DNA of 64,000 nt from Microcaldota archaeon (GCA_021834865.1 JAKBRD010000001.1:1-64000), one strand, 5' to 3'. Numbered from the stretch's first letter, positions 50,910 to 60,212 are shown. Notes: generated by a model from the letters alone, not told the origin. Translations and numbers: made by a program.

Positions 50910-51431
50910 ATGCGCATGCTCATATTTTTGCCACCGGTCGATTTCAGGGAGGAAAGCCTATCCACGCTGAAACTTTTCTTCGACAGATGGGGAATAGGCT
51001 ATTCTACCACAAGCTATACCAAGTCAGAATGCAGGGGCAAGCACGGCGCGTCAGTGAAGCCAGACGTGCACACAGCAAACGTCGACGTGCACGACTATGA
51101 CGGCATAGTGTTTCTCGACGGAGACGGGGTCGACACTTCCAGGCTTTATGAGTTCAGGCCTCTTCTGGACCTTGCAATGGTGTTTGACAACGCAGGCAAG
51201 CAGATATGGGCGATAGGCAACGCAGTCAAGATCGTGGCACGGGCCAACATAATAAAGGGCAAGGAGCTCTCAATGCCCAAGAATGAGGAAACCCTGCGCC
51301 TTGTAAGGCTTTTCCACGGCGAGCCTTCGCCATCGTCCTACAAGATATCCGGAAATCTGGTTACCATAAGCTCCGGCCCTGCGATAGAGTCCAGCATCGA
51401 TTCGATACTTTCGGACCTCAACATAAAGTAA
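50910..51431 (+). CDS. DJ-1/PfpI-fold protein lacking the nucleophile cysteine
   Basis: A 173-residue protein with the DJ-1/PfpI layout. MLIFLPPVDFREESL carries the expected Glu, and the following strands match through KPDVHTANVDVHDYDGIVF. At the nucleophile elbow, where family members have AICLGP, this protein reads AIGNAV, so the catalytic Cys is absent. It is therefore probably a binding or structural member rather than a peptidase or glyoxalase. A TATA-like TTATAAAT lies about 35 bases upstream. Confidence 0.72.
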   Translation: MRMLIFLPPVDFREESLSTLKLFFDRWGIGYSTTSYTKSECRGKHGASVKPDVHTANVDVHDYDGIVFLDGDGVDTSRLYEFRPLLDLAMVFDNAGKQIWAIGNAVKIVARANIIKGKELSMPKNEETLRLVRLFHGEPSPSSYKISGNLVTISSGPAIESSIDSILSDLNIK

Positions 51432-51435
51432 TACT

Positions 51436-51753
51436 ATGCCAAGACAAAGCCCAAAAACCAAGGATTTGGCACGGGCCATAGCAAGGAAGCGCGTAGCCGG
51501 TCTTATTTCATTGTCTGAAAAGGCCCTCAGGGATGGCAACCAGAAACTTTCAAGACGCTATGCAGAGCTTGCCTCCAAAATACAGTCACATTACAGGATA
51601 CGCCCGTCTCTCAGGTACAGGGTGTGCAAAAACTGCGGCTCAATACTTGTGCCAGGAATAACTTCTTCTACAAGGCTTTCAAGCAGCCGAGGGTACATGG
51701 TAGTAAAGTGCATGGTTTGCGGCACAGAGCTGCACAAGGTATATAAAAAATAG
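51436..51753 (+). CDS. rnp4: Ribonuclease P protein component 4 (Rpr2/Rpp21)
   Basis: A 105-residue subunit of archaeal RNase P, which trims tRNA 5' ends. The N-terminal helices (ARKRVAGLISLSEKAL, SRRYAELASKIQSHYRIR) and the zinc ribbon formed by CKNCGSILVPG and CMVCG are typical. Four bases separate it from the DJ-1-like gene, so it is in the same operon. Confidence 0.92.
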   Translation: MPRQSPKTKDLARAIARKRVAGLISLSEKALRDGNQKLSRRYAELASKIQSHYRIRPSLRYRVCKNCGSILVPGITSSTRLSSSRGYMVVKCMVCGTELHKVYKK

Positions 51754-51777
51754 CAAACAAGAGCTTATGGTGTTTGC

Positions 51778-52467
51778 TTGGAATATAAAATAGTCGGAAA
51801 CAGTATGCAGTCTCTGGCGATAAGGCTCGAGAGCGGTGAAGCAATATATGCCGATTCGGGCAAGGTCATAAGCAAATCGTCTGTCATAAAAATGGAGCCA
51901 AAGCTTGCCGGAGGCGTTGTAGGTGCCATAGAAAGGAAATTCACCGGCGCTTCAGGGTTTCTTACCGAATTCAAGGCGGTCGGCTCAGAAGGAGTATTGA
52001 ACGTCGCAGGCATAATACCTGGAAAAATATATGCGGTACAGCTTGGAGATGGCGAGGAGTTTATAGCGGAGCATTATGCTTTCATAGCCGCGCAGGAAAG
52101 CGTGAAATTCAGCATAGAAACGGTTGGGATAGGGGCTGCCTTTTTCGGCGGCGCTGGCCTAATACTCCAGAGGTTTACCGGCCCAGGGACCCTGTTTATA
52201 CACGTAGCCGGAGACATAATAGAATACAATGTCACAGACTCTGACCCATTGGAAATAGATCCAGGGCACATAGCAGGTTTTGATGCATCGCTGAAATACA
52301 AAATAACGTTCGTTGACAACATAAAAACTGCGATGTTCGGCGGCGTCGGCCTGTTTCTGGCAAAGTTCGAGGGGAACGGCAAAGTGGTTGCGCACTCGGT
52401 ATCAAGATACAAGCTGTCGAGCGAGCTGTACCTGCAGGGAAGGGAAGATACCAAAAACAACAAATGA
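51778..52467 (+). CDS. AIM24 / TIGR00266 family protein
   Basis: A 229-residue protein rich in beta strands and glycines (AAFFGGAGLILQRFTGPG, FGGVGLFLAKFEGNG), matching the AIM24/TIGR00266 family. The function is uncertain in prokaryotes. The start is TTG at 51778, giving MEYKIVGNSMQ, the normal family N-terminus. It ends the plus-strand run that began with PCNA and converges on the taw1 gene. Confidence 0.85.
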   Translation: MEYKIVGNSMQSLAIRLESGEAIYADSGKVISKSSVIKMEPKLAGGVVGAIERKFTGASGFLTEFKAVGSEGVLNVAGIIPGKIYAVQLGDGEEFIAEHYAFIAAQESVKFSIETVGIGAAFFGGAGLILQRFTGPGTLFIHVAGDIIEYNVTDSDPLEIDPGHIAGFDASLKYKITFVDNIKTAMFGGVGLFLAKFEGNGKVVAHSVSRYKLSSELYLQGREDTKNNK

Positions 52468-52472
52468 GAAGC

Positions 52473-53465
52473 TTAGCCTATCTTGCTGAAATCTATTATC
52501 CTGTTGCGGGCGGATTCCTCGTCCCTGGCCAGCAGAACAACCCTGCTCGGTGCGTGCTCGGATACGCGCTTGTATCCCGTAAGCTCCGCGAGCCTGTCTG
52601 CAAAATCCCTGATCTCCGAATGGTTTGGCATGCTAGAGAGGCTCAGCCCTCTCTCTTCGTTCCTAGCGCCTCCGACGTATGAGAAACCCTTCACTTCAAC
52701 GTAATTGGGCATGGCCCTCTTTATGAGGCCGGCATAGCCTTCCTCATTCTTCATGTTCAGCCCTTTTATAAGCGTCATCCTGAGCACGGTCCTGGTTTTA
52801 AGCGTGTGCAGCATGTCCAGGGACTTCATGAACCGGTTCCACGTATCCTTTATCTTCGGCCTTGTGACATAAATGTATGTTTCTTCGTCAGGGGCCTGGA
52901 GCGATATGTAAAGCTGAGTAGGCAGCGGGTCCAGCTTTGCTATTGCTTCCGGAAGCGTTCCATTGCTTACCAGGAATGTGCTTATCCCTTTCTTGTGGAA
53001 AGCGCTCAGCAGCCCGGCCAGCTTCGGATAGAAAGTCGGCTCTCCAGTAAGGCTTATGGCCACGTGCTTGGGCTCGTTGGCCTCGTTCCACCTTCTCATT
53101 TTAAGCTCGTTGTCGGCAATAGACTTGTAGCCGCTGACTATGCGCCTCTGCTCTCTTATCATCCCTTCGACTATGCCTTCTGGATCGTCCCATTGGCTCA
53201 GTGCGTTGAGCTCATTCCACTTGAAGCCCTCTTCTTCTGGTATCAGCCTCCAGCAGAACCTGCAGCCGATATCGCACCCTATTGCCGGAGTGCCCTGTAT
53301 GCACTGCCAGCTCCTTATGCCGTAAAAAGTATACTTGTAGCATAGGGTATCGCCCCTGAGCCCATTGGCAGTGTACTCGCAGATTTTCACTGCCGAGTGC
53401 TGGCCCACGAAGTGGTAGCCTTGCTTTTCCATCCTCTTCTGCAATTGCTCCGGCATGTTTGCCAA
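52473..53465 (-). CDS. taw1: 4-demethylwyosine synthase (Taw1)
   Basis: A radical SAM enzyme of 330 residues that builds the tricyclic wyosine base at position 37 of tRNA-Phe. The CDIGCRFCW cluster binds the radical-SAM 4Fe-4S, and VGQHSAVKICEYT contributes to the second cluster or pyruvate site. HVAISLTGEPTFYPKL and FLVSNGTLPEAI match the family. An ATG at 53456 is an alternative start. It points to tRNA modification, consistent with an archaeon. Confidence 0.93.
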   Translation of the reverse strand: MANMPEQLQKRMEKQGYHFVGQHSAVKICEYTANGLRGDTLCYKYTFYGIRSWQCIQGTPAIGCDIGCRFCWRLIPEEEGFKWNELNALSQWDDPEGIVEGMIREQRRIVSGYKSIADNELKMRRWNEANEPKHVAISLTGEPTFYPKLAGLLSAFHKKGISTFLVSNGTLPEAIAKLDPLPTQLYISLQAPDEETYIYVTRPKIKDTWNRFMKSLDMLHTLKTRTVLRMTLIKGLNMKNEEGYAGLIKRAMPNYVEVKGFSYVGGARNEERGLSLSSMPNHSEIRDFADRLAELTGYKRVSEHAPSRVVLLARDEESARNRIIDFSKIG

Positions 53466-53600
53466 TAAAACACCGAATAGACTAAACGCTCAAATATGTC
53501 CTGTTTCAGCTATTTAATACGTTCGGAAAAATAAATTCCCAAATATACAAAAAAAGAGAAAAAAACAAAATAGATTGTCAACAGCCTAAAATATGGAGAT

Positions 53601-53780
53601 TCAAGCGCTTTTTATAGCAGCCTTTACTTTCTTCATAGTTGCGTCGTCTATCTTGTTCATTCCATGCGCTTCCTTGGCGTGCTTAGCGATTTTCTGCATA
53701 AGGTCCTGTTCGTTCGCGGCTTCTGCCGTAAATCCGCACTGCATTCCGATGTCTTTGCATGCAAATGTTTTCTTTGCCAT
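53601..53780 (-). CDS. Small DUF1059 family protein
   Basis: A 59-residue protein (ATG 53780, TGA 53601-53603) matching DUF1059: FACKDIGMQCGFTAEA at the N-terminus and a helix with HAKEAHGM. The two Cys and two His residues could bind metal. The function is unknown. The gap before it towards taw1 (53466-53600) is AT-rich and shows nothing else. Confidence 0.8.
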   Translation of the reverse strand: MAKKTFACKDIGMQCGFTAEAANEQDLMQKIAKHAKEAHGMNKIDDATMKKVKAAIKSA

Positions 53781-53844
53781 TCATACCACCATTACTAATT
53801 GGCATCGGTTCTATTTATTTGTAGCAGTCCAGCGCGAAAGTGAT

Positions 53845-54258
53845 TTAAACCCTACGTTTTCTCAAAACGCTTAAAAGCTCCGCCTTCTCTTCGCTGCCGA
53901 GTTCATGCCTTTTCGAGTATCCCGGGGAGTACCGCGGTATGATATGTATGTGCGTGTGCATTACAACCTGCCCTGCGTATTCCCCTATATTGGTGCCAAC
54001 GTTGACTCCCTTGGCGCCCAATTTTTCCATGGCAAGCCTGGCAAAATCCTGGGCAACGCTAAAGCACAATGAGAGCTCGTCTTTCGGCACTTCGAGCATA
54101 TTTTCGTAGTGCTTTTTCGTTATTACAAGCATGTGGCCCTTGGACACCGGATTTATGTCAAGGACCACATAACAATTAGCGTCATCGTAGATATGGTCTC
54201 CAGAATCGGCAGCGAGCCTGCAGAAAACGCAATCCAATCTACCAGTCCCCCTGTTCAA
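53845..54258 (-). CDS. HIT family nucleotide-binding protein (Hint-like)
   Basis: The 137-residue protein carries the HIT triad in VVMHTHIHIIPRY and the family start DCVFCRL with a Cys pair. Hint-like proteins hydrolyse nucleoside phosphoramidates and similar conjugates. The ATG at 54258 overlaps the end of the upstream gene by 20 bases. A TTG at 54237 would remove the overlap and give the more usual start MDCVFC, so the start is uncertain. Confidence 0.9.
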   Translation of the reverse strand: MNRGTGRLDCVFCRLAADSGDHIYDDANCYVVLDINPVSKGHMLVITKKHYENMLEVPKDELSLCFSVAQDFARLAMEKLGAKGVNVGTNIGEYAGQVVMHTHIHIIPRYSPGYSKRHELGSEEKAELLSVLRKRRV

Positions 54259-54766
54259 GCTTAAGAAGCCTGTCAGTTATGTCGTTTTTGGCGCTTATTA
54301 TGCTGCTCATTAGGTGCTTTGCAACTTCCTCGGTATGGGTTCCGGCATATTCCACGGCCAGAAGCTTAAGCCTGTCTATCATATCCTTGTCCTCGGTTAG
54401 TGCTGCCCTGAGTATGTCCCCTATGCTGCCCGCATTGGCCTCCTCCAGCTCCTGCCCCTCCAAATGATCGTATACCTGGAAATCGGTAGTTTTCCTGAGT
54501 TTTATCTCGCTGAGCCTATCATTCTCTATGACGTCCCTAAGCGCCATGGCTTCCTCAAGACACTTGTTTTCCTTTGACATTATATACATTATGTTGAATT
54601 TTATGTTGTCGTAGGACGTCTCATTCGCTATTTTATTATATTCGGCAATCCTGCTCTCCTTGAATTTTATGAAGCTGCCAATGTGCCTTAGGGCTACTTC
54701 CTGGTCTTCTTTGTTTGATATGGACTTGCTTTTGCCAGATTCGTCCAAATCCTTGTGTATGCCCAT
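54239..54766 (-). CDS. Unknown helical protein upstream of HIT gene
   Basis: A 175-residue protein predicted to be almost entirely helical, with repeated acidic-basic heptad-like stretches (FIKFKESRIAEYNKIANE, DRLKLLAVEYAGTHTEE). The overall look is of a four-helix bundle, possibly ferritin-like, but metal-ligand pairs are not clear. The gene overlaps the HIT gene start and is probably cotranscribed with it. Confidence 0.65.
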   Translation of the reverse strand: MGIHKDLDESGKSKSISNKEDQEVALRHIGSFIKFKESRIAEYNKIANETSYDNIKFNIMYIMSKENKCLEEAMALRDVIENDRLSEIKLRKTTDFQVYDHLEGQELEEANAGSIGDILRAALTEDKDMIDRLKLLAVEYAGTHTEEVAKHLMSSIISAKNDITDRLLKLEQGDW

Positions 54767-54874
54767 TAAATCATTAGCGTTTAATCTGTTAATAATATTT
54801 ATCGCTTTCGTGCAATCGCTGAGATGCCAGTAAAAAACGCAAAAAATAAAAGAAAGAGAAGGTAAAAGATATTG

Positions 54875-55666
54875 ATGATGCTGCTAGCTCCAAAGGCTGC
54901 CAAGGCCTATTATGGGGACATGGAGACCACGAACAAAAGGTACATAAGCGAGCTGATAAAATCAGGCTTGATCAACATGGGCCTGTCAAAGCTGCAGTAC
55001 GGATACAAATCTTATTCTCTCTACGAAAGGGGCAAGAATTCGGAGCACCCGTTCATAAACGAGGTATACGCAAGGTTGGACTACCACTACATGTCAGACA
55101 AGAATATGCTGAGGGTGCCCAGGACCGACGGTTCTGACTACTACGAATTCCGAAAGGCCCTTGAGCTAATTACGATGGGTGGCATAGCGGCATACGACGA
55201 GGTGCTGAAAAGGTATGGCCCTTGCCTGGACATAGTAGAAACACTTGCAATAAGCATAAGCGACATCGGATATCTCAAGCAATTCATCAAAGCCCAAAAG
55301 GACGTCTATGCCGTGGCCTTCGGGATAATGAACAACATTTTCGATTCAAAATCTAAAGAAGGCTCAGAAATTATCAATGATATGCTCTTCGGATACGACA
55401 GCAGCAAAAGTATGATACTTGCTCTGGCAGCAGTTTCATCAGAGCCTGATCACGAAACACTCATGCGCATACTCGAAGAGCAGGAATACATTTCCCAAAA
55501 AACCGCAATATTTCATCTCCACGATCCCGAAGCAATAAAATGGCTTGCCGAAAACAGTACCTATGCAGACATAAGGTCTGCGTCGTCTTACGCTTTAAAG
55601 CAGGTAAGAAAATACGACAGGCTTCTTAAGCTTGAAAAAAACGTGCGCAAAATCTTGAGAGTGTGA
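54875..55666 (+). CDS. Unknown 263-residue helical-repeat-like protein
   Basis: The protein shows successive short helices resembling HEAT or TPR-like repeats in residues 95-250 (DIGYLKQFIKAQKD, HETLMRILEEQEYI, AIKWLAENSTYADIR). No catalytic motif was seen. The ATG at 54875 follows a purine-rich GAGAAGG by a short spacer. It is divergent from the HIT pair and convergent with a membrane protein gene four bases away. Confidence 0.6.
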   Translation: MMLLAPKAAKAYYGDMETTNKRYISELIKSGLINMGLSKLQYGYKSYSLYERGKNSEHPFINEVYARLDYHYMSDKNMLRVPRTDGSDYYEFRKALELITMGGIAAYDEVLKRYGPCLDIVETLAISISDIGYLKQFIKAQKDVYAVAFGIMNNIFDSKSKEGSEIINDMLFGYDSSKSMILALAAVSSEPDHETLMRILEEQEYISQKTAIFHLHDPEAIKWLAENSTYADIRSASSYALKQVRKYDRLLKLEKNVRKILRV

Positions 55667-55669
55667 AGT

Positions 55670-56977
55670 TTAAGCGTGCCTATAGTCCGAATACATGACT
55701 CCGTTGAAATACGCGAAGACCGTGTAGTTCATGCCTTCAATCGGTGACGAGCTCTGCCCCATGTAGCTCAGGTTCCCGATATCATAAATCAGGTTTGCGC
55801 TTTTTCCCGGGCCTATTGCCAAGCCACCACCATTCAGCGCGCTTGAGCTCCTGGGCAAGTTTAAAATGCCACCGCCAGAAACGTTAAAATCAAGCATTCC
55901 ACGGTATGCATTTCCCCATGCGCTTATCCTTCCTGCATATTCTACTACCGAGTAGTTCAGCGGGTCGAAATTGTTGAGCTCGTGCATTGCAATGTAGTAG
56001 CTCTGGTTCTCAAGCATCAGGCTTTCTAGGTAATTCAACCTGGAAACGTTAAGCGTAGAGTTGAAATCAGAGTAAAACTGCCCAGAATCGCTTATGGCAT
56101 TGGAATTTGCCTCGGCTAAAAACTTGCTCAATGCACTGGAGTTGGTCTGCAGGTACAATTGGGTACTGCTAAGGTTCATATCTATTCCCAAAGAGCCCAT
56201 TGCGGCCAGCGTATAAGCGTCCCCATTGCTGACTACATTCACCACCGGCAACGTAAAATTGCCTGATTCGGATCCAAGGAAGTAACCCGCAACTTCTATT
56301 TCTGTAAGGTTAAGTGTCCTGTTCCAGTTGTTTGTAACGTTAACGTCCAATACATATCCCGAGCTGGCATTCGCAATACCGAACGAAACAGGCACTTTGC
56401 TGCTTATATTATACTGCAAAATACCCGGCCCGCTCTCGTTGTATGCAAATTGGCTTATTTCGCTCAGATTACCTCCATAATAAACAGGGTAAAGCCCGCT
56501 GCGCAATGCGATTTTCGGGTAGGAGGAATAATAAGCCAAAGGGAACATGCGCAGCCCTATTAAGATTGCATTTGCCGAATGTAAATTATCCAATGTCAAC
56601 GGCAGCGCTATGGTCCCGTTTCCAAAGCTGTTATTTTCATGCTCAAAATAAAACCGGGGCTTTTTTACCAGCAAGTCAACCGTGGCATTATCCGAGCTCC
56701 TGTTCAAGCTAGCAGCGTACATTAACGAATCGTACAGGGAAACGGGCTTAAAGCTGCTGTAATTGAAGCTAGAAGAAACGTTTCCATGCGCCACGATAAT
56801 GCCGAGGCTTGAAGAAAGATTGTAAAGAGTATATGGCAAACCTTTGCCATACAGAAATATGGGGATGGCAGACTCCGGAGCTGTTTTTACAGGCTTAGGC
56901 TCTGCAAGCAACAGCAGCGCTATTGCTACGATAATTATTAAGGCAATAGCCGCAGTCAAAAGCCCACGCCTCACCAT
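55670..56977 (-). CDS. Membrane-anchored extracellular protein, unknown function
   Basis: A 435-residue protein with a single N-terminal membrane helix (residues about 6-27) and a long extracellular part with more than a dozen NxS/T sequons and beta-rich character. No cysteines or Thr stalk are obvious. It is a probable envelope protein of a type seen several times in this window. The ATG at 56977 is the first in the frame. Confidence 0.65.
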   Translation of the reverse strand: MVRRGLLTAAIALIIIVAIALLLLAEPKPVKTAPESAIPIFLYGKGLPYTLYNLSSSLGIIVAHGNVSSSFNYSSFKPVSLYDSLMYAASLNRSSDNATVDLLVKKPRFYFEHENNSFGNGTIALPLTLDNLHSANAILIGLRMFPLAYYSSYPKIALRSGLYPVYYGGNLSEISQFAYNESGPGILQYNISSKVPVSFGIANASSGYVLDVNVTNNWNRTLNLTEIEVAGYFLGSESGNFTLPVVNVVSNGDAYTLAAMGSLGIDMNLSSTQLYLQTNSSALSKFLAEANSNAISDSGQFYSDFNSTLNVSRLNYLESLMLENQSYYIAMHELNNFDPLNYSVVEYAGRISAWGNAYRGMLDFNVSGGGILNLPRSSSALNGGGLAIGPGKSANLIYDIGNLSYMGQSSSPIEGMNYTVFAYFNGVMYSDYRHA

Positions 56978-57042
56978 GCTAAGACACTAGTCTATTGCGT
57001 ATCTATATTTAAATTTCTAATTGGATACTCTATTGTGAATAA

Positions 57043-57780
57043 ATGAAGATTGCTTCCCAAGTTATAGCTTATGCGGTGATAGCCCTACTGGTGGTTATCA
57101 TCGGCACTACAATAACCTATTATCTTGGCAGGGCGGGGAACTTCAACGTGAAGATAAACACCCCGCTTACCGCGCTTTACTTTGTGGTTGTAACATTGGG
57201 GACCGTAGGCTATGGCGATATCGTGCCAGTAACTCCAATAGCACGTGCCTTTGTAATAATACTAATACTTGTCGGGCTCAGCGTGTTCCTGAGCGCGGTT
57301 ACAATAATATCGAGTGGTTTTGTGAATTCAAGAATAGAAAGCCTTAGCGGCAGAATATCAAGGATTGAAAGGAGGGGGCTTGCCAAGCACATAGTGCTGA
57401 TAGGCTATGGCCCTACGAACATATACATAGCCAAGATGCTCAAGCAGAAAGGCTCAAAATTCATAATAATAGTATCGGACAAGGTAACGTTCGACAGAAT
57501 AAAATCGCTGGGCTACAGGGCGTATGTTGCCGACGAGACGCTGGCAGATGACATGGAGCAGTTCGAGCTTAAGAAGGCCAAGTACATAGTTATAGACACG
57601 AGCGATAGCGCAAGGTCTCTCTACGCTGCGATAATAGCCAAGAACATAGCATCATCAAGGCCGGTATCTGTTGTTGCAGACAATCCCGACATGGAAAAGC
57701 ACCTCAAAGGCATAGGCGTAGAGCACATAATAAATCCTATAGAAATAGCGGCCAAGGACATCGCTTCAAGGATGGAATAG
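57043..57780 (+). CDS. Two-helix potassium channel with RCK/TrkA-N domain
   Basis: A 245-residue channel. The pore helix and the selectivity filter TVGYGD (residues 54-59) lie between two membrane helices, as in KcsA/MthK. From residue about 112 a regulatory Rossmann domain follows with HIVLIGYGPTN, in which the third glycine of the GxGxxG motif is replaced by Asn. It may sense ligand or nucleotide. The stop at 57780 directly abuts the convergent pilin-like gene. Confidence 0.92.
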   Translation: MKIASQVIAYAVIALLVVIIGTTITYYLGRAGNFNVKINTPLTALYFVVVTLGTVGYGDIVPVTPIARAFVIILILVGLSVFLSAVTIISSGFVNSRIESLSGRISRIERRGLAKHIVLIGYGPTNIYIAKMLKQKGSKFIIIVSDKVTFDRIKSLGYRAYVADETLADDMEQFELKKAKYIVIDTSDSARSLYAAIIAKNIASSRPVSVVADNPDMEKHLKGIGVEHIINPIEIAAKDIASRME

Positions 57781-59412
57781 CTATGTTCCGGATTCCTTTA
57801 TTACAGGTCCGAAAGTTATCTGTGGCTGCTGTCCTCCACTCAGCATTGTGACAGATCTGACCCAGTTGACCTTATAAACCGCACTCTGGCTTTCCAGCCC
57901 GAAATAGCTTACTGCTCCTATGCTTTTGCCCCTGAAATGCCCATAAGTCTGACTGGCTTCGGCCTGTAGGGTGTTGTTGTAAAAGAAGTATGCATTGGAA
58001 AATCCGTTTCCCAACCCTATTGTGAAAGTTCCTGAATTTGGGTTTGAGGTGCTGACGTTGGTTGCAGTTCCGTAAGTCACTGCGGCAGAACCTATGCCCT
58101 TCAAGCTGTATAGGTCTCCATAACATAAGTCGTCTGGTTCTACGCCAACGCTTATCCATTTGTTATCGTAGGGTCCGTTGCTGCATTCGTCGCTGGAGCC
58201 TGTACCGTTGACTCCGGTAACAATGCCGCCTATTCCAGAAGTGGTTAACGTTATCCTAGCTTCGGTAAGGTTATATATGTTTATTGGGAAGTTGTTGATT
58301 TTTTGTAGCAGTGCAAATCCTGTAAAATATGCACCATTATCAAGTGAGTAGTTCGTTCCTGCTAAATTTTCCCAACTGCTTGGCAATGACGTTCCGGCAA
58401 AGTTTGTATAATAATTGAATACGTTCTGGCCGTTGTCGTATTTGCCATAAGGCGTCGTGAGCTCTGGTGCCAGCCCGGAATGAACTCCGCTGAAGGTAGT
58501 GCTTATCGGGGTGAAATACATAAATATCGTAGTTTTGGTTGGGCAGCTATTGAAAAAGCAGCCAAGCTTGAACAGGGTCCTTTGCGGTAGTTTTACCCAG
58601 AATATCGCATTGCCGCTCATGCTGCTGTTGCAGTTCTCGCACCAATCATAAAGTTCTTGGTTATTGTAATAAAACCTCACGTTTCCCAAGTCCGGCGACT
58701 CGTGCAGAACATACGATGTGTTTTTGGGATTGAAGCTTATCCTTACTTGGTATCCGGGCTCTATGAAATTTATAAAAAACCAATCAAAGAAGTTGAAACT
58801 GCTTATTGTTATGTTTATCGGCACCGCGTATATGCCCCCTATGGTCTTCAAAGTCCCCTGCGTCCTAACAACGCCTCCATACCTATAATAGCTTGTTGCG
58901 TTGGGTGGCGGGCAATAGGCCGTTGATATGCTGCTGGGTGCAACGGCGCAATAGTTTGCATATATGCTGAATGTCCCAGAATAAAGCTTTCCCGGGCTCA
59001 GGGTCTGCCCCTTGAAAAACGCTATGCAGTACACTTTCTGACCCTGCAGCGCCACCTTAGGGGCGCAATAGCCAGAATTGCTCTCTACCCCTCCAACAAA
59101 CGCGCTGAAGCTGCTGGTATTTATTATTCCGGGGTCTTCAAAATTTGCTACAACAAGCAGAGCAGTACCTGTTGGTACGTTGCTGCTCGTATAGTTTATT
59201 CCATAAACTGCGTCATAGCAGCCGAAGCTATTGTAAAAATTGCATTCTGTCGGAAGTATGGATTTTGGAAGCGATATGAAAAGGAAAAGTACTGCTATGG
59301 CAACTGTTATTATGAGCAGTACAGTGCTATAAGTGGTTATAAACTCAATCGCGCTTTGCGCCTTAGGGCCTTTTCGCATGATAAGGTTTGCAATTAACAT
59401 TTTAAATATCAT
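57781..59412 (-). CDS. Large type IV pilin-like surface protein (class III signal peptide, DUF2341-like domain)
   Basis: A 543-residue protein with the archaeal class III signal peptide RKGPKA/QSAIEFITTYS, in which the prepilin peptidase cuts before Gln, followed by a hydrophobic helix. The large extracellular part contains Cys-rich segments, a DUF2341-like stretch (YDWCENCNSSMSGNAIFW) and LFKLGCFFN. It is much larger than ordinary pilins, so it may be an adhesin with a pilin anchor. ATGs at 59400 and 59379 are alternative starts, the latter giving a more usual short leader. Confidence 0.75.
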   Translation of the reverse strand: MIFKMLIANLIMRKGPKAQSAIEFITTYSTVLLIITVAIAVLFLFISLPKSILPTECNFYNSFGCYDAVYGINYTSSNVPTGTALLVVANFEDPGIINTSSFSAFVGGVESNSGYCAPKVALQGQKVYCIAFFKGQTLSPGKLYSGTFSIYANYCAVAPSSISTAYCPPPNATSYYRYGGVVRTQGTLKTIGGIYAVPINITISSFNFFDWFFINFIEPGYQVRISFNPKNTSYVLHESPDLGNVRFYYNNQELYDWCENCNSSMSGNAIFWVKLPQRTLFKLGCFFNSCPTKTTIFMYFTPISTTFSGVHSGLAPELTTPYGKYDNGQNVFNYYTNFAGTSLPSSWENLAGTNYSLDNGAYFTGFALLQKINNFPINIYNLTEARITLTTSGIGGIVTGVNGTGSSDECSNGPYDNKWISVGVEPDDLCYGDLYSLKGIGSAAVTYGTATNVSTSNPNSGTFTIGLGNGFSNAYFFYNNTLQAEASQTYGHFRGKSIGAVSYFGLESQSAVYKVNWVRSVTMLSGGQQPQITFGPVIKESGT

Positions 59413-59435
59413 TCGCAGATATCAATACTGAGAGC

Positions 59436-59708
59436 ATGCCTGCCGTAAAAATAACTGTCCATGGTATCGTACAGGGAGTGGGCTACAGGGCCCTAGTTGC
59501 GGAAATAGCCAAACAGTTTGGGATAAAAGGATATGTCGAAAATATGCCAGACGGCAGCGTTGAGATACTTGCAATAGGTAAAAAATCCAAGATAGAAGAG
59601 TTCCTGAAATTGATAAACGTCGATACGAAGCACGGCCCACAGGTCCACAAAATCGACTCGCATGCGGAAGAAGAAACCGACAGCTACGATACTTTCGAAA
59701 TCAGCTAG
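59436..59708 (+). CDS. acyP: Acylphosphatase
   Basis: A 90-residue enzyme hydrolysing acyl phosphates. The loop GIVQGVGYR with its catalytic Arg, and the following GYVENMPDGSVE with the catalytic Asn, are both present. The length is normal. It stands alone, its stop abutting the convergent unknown gene. Confidence 0.93.
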   Translation: MPAVKITVHGIVQGVGYRALVAEIAKQFGIKGYVENMPDGSVEILAIGKKSKIEEFLKLINVDTKHGPQVHKIDSHAEEETDSYDTFEIS

Positions 59709-60122
59709 TCAGGATTCTATCCCTGCTGTGCTAGAAACTCCTGCGCTGGCTCCTGCCTTGTTCTGCCTGCATTCGATGCTGCTTGTCTCCTCTATCCTGC
59801 TGCTTATGGTCCCTTCCTCGTCATACAGGTAAACCACAAAGTTTATCTTGTAGCTGTCCGGGAAATTGTTCGGGAGGGTATAAAGGTTTACCACCTTGTT
59901 TATGGTAGAATTTGGCCTTAGGAGCCCTATCCTTATCCTTCCATTCTCAAGCGGCATGTCGTGCGCCAGCGAGAGAGGCGCCTTTGCAACTATGTCGGAT
60001 TCGCACCAGTACGTCTTTTCAGGGTCGTGGTTCCTGAACTCCACTTTCATTCTGAATTCGTTTTTCATAAAGGCCTTGAGCTCCTCCGGCTCAAAGCTTG
60101 TTTTCAATTCAACGGTCGCCAT
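59709..60122 (-). CDS. Unknown 137-residue beta-rich protein
   Basis: The protein opens MATVELKTSFEPEELKAFM and continues with beta strands and few conserved features. The last 20 residues are Ala/Ser-rich and low-complexity. The frame is open for another 97 codons upstream, but those overlap the divergent gene at 60213 and look non-coding, so ATG at 60122 is the start. No family is recognised. Confidence 0.65.
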   Translation of the reverse strand: MATVELKTSFEPEELKAFMKNEFRMKVEFRNHDPEKTYWCESDIVAKAPLSLAHDMPLENGRIRIGLLRPNSTINKVVNLYTLPNNFPDSYKINFVVYLYDEEGTISSRIEETSSIECRQNKAGASAGVSSTAGIES

Positions 60123-60212
60123 GAAAACACCATATCCGATAACACTTATGCGGCTTAAGTATTTTATATCTTTAACAAAATAATATGACAGTAGCGTTAA
60201 ACCCGCAAAGAG

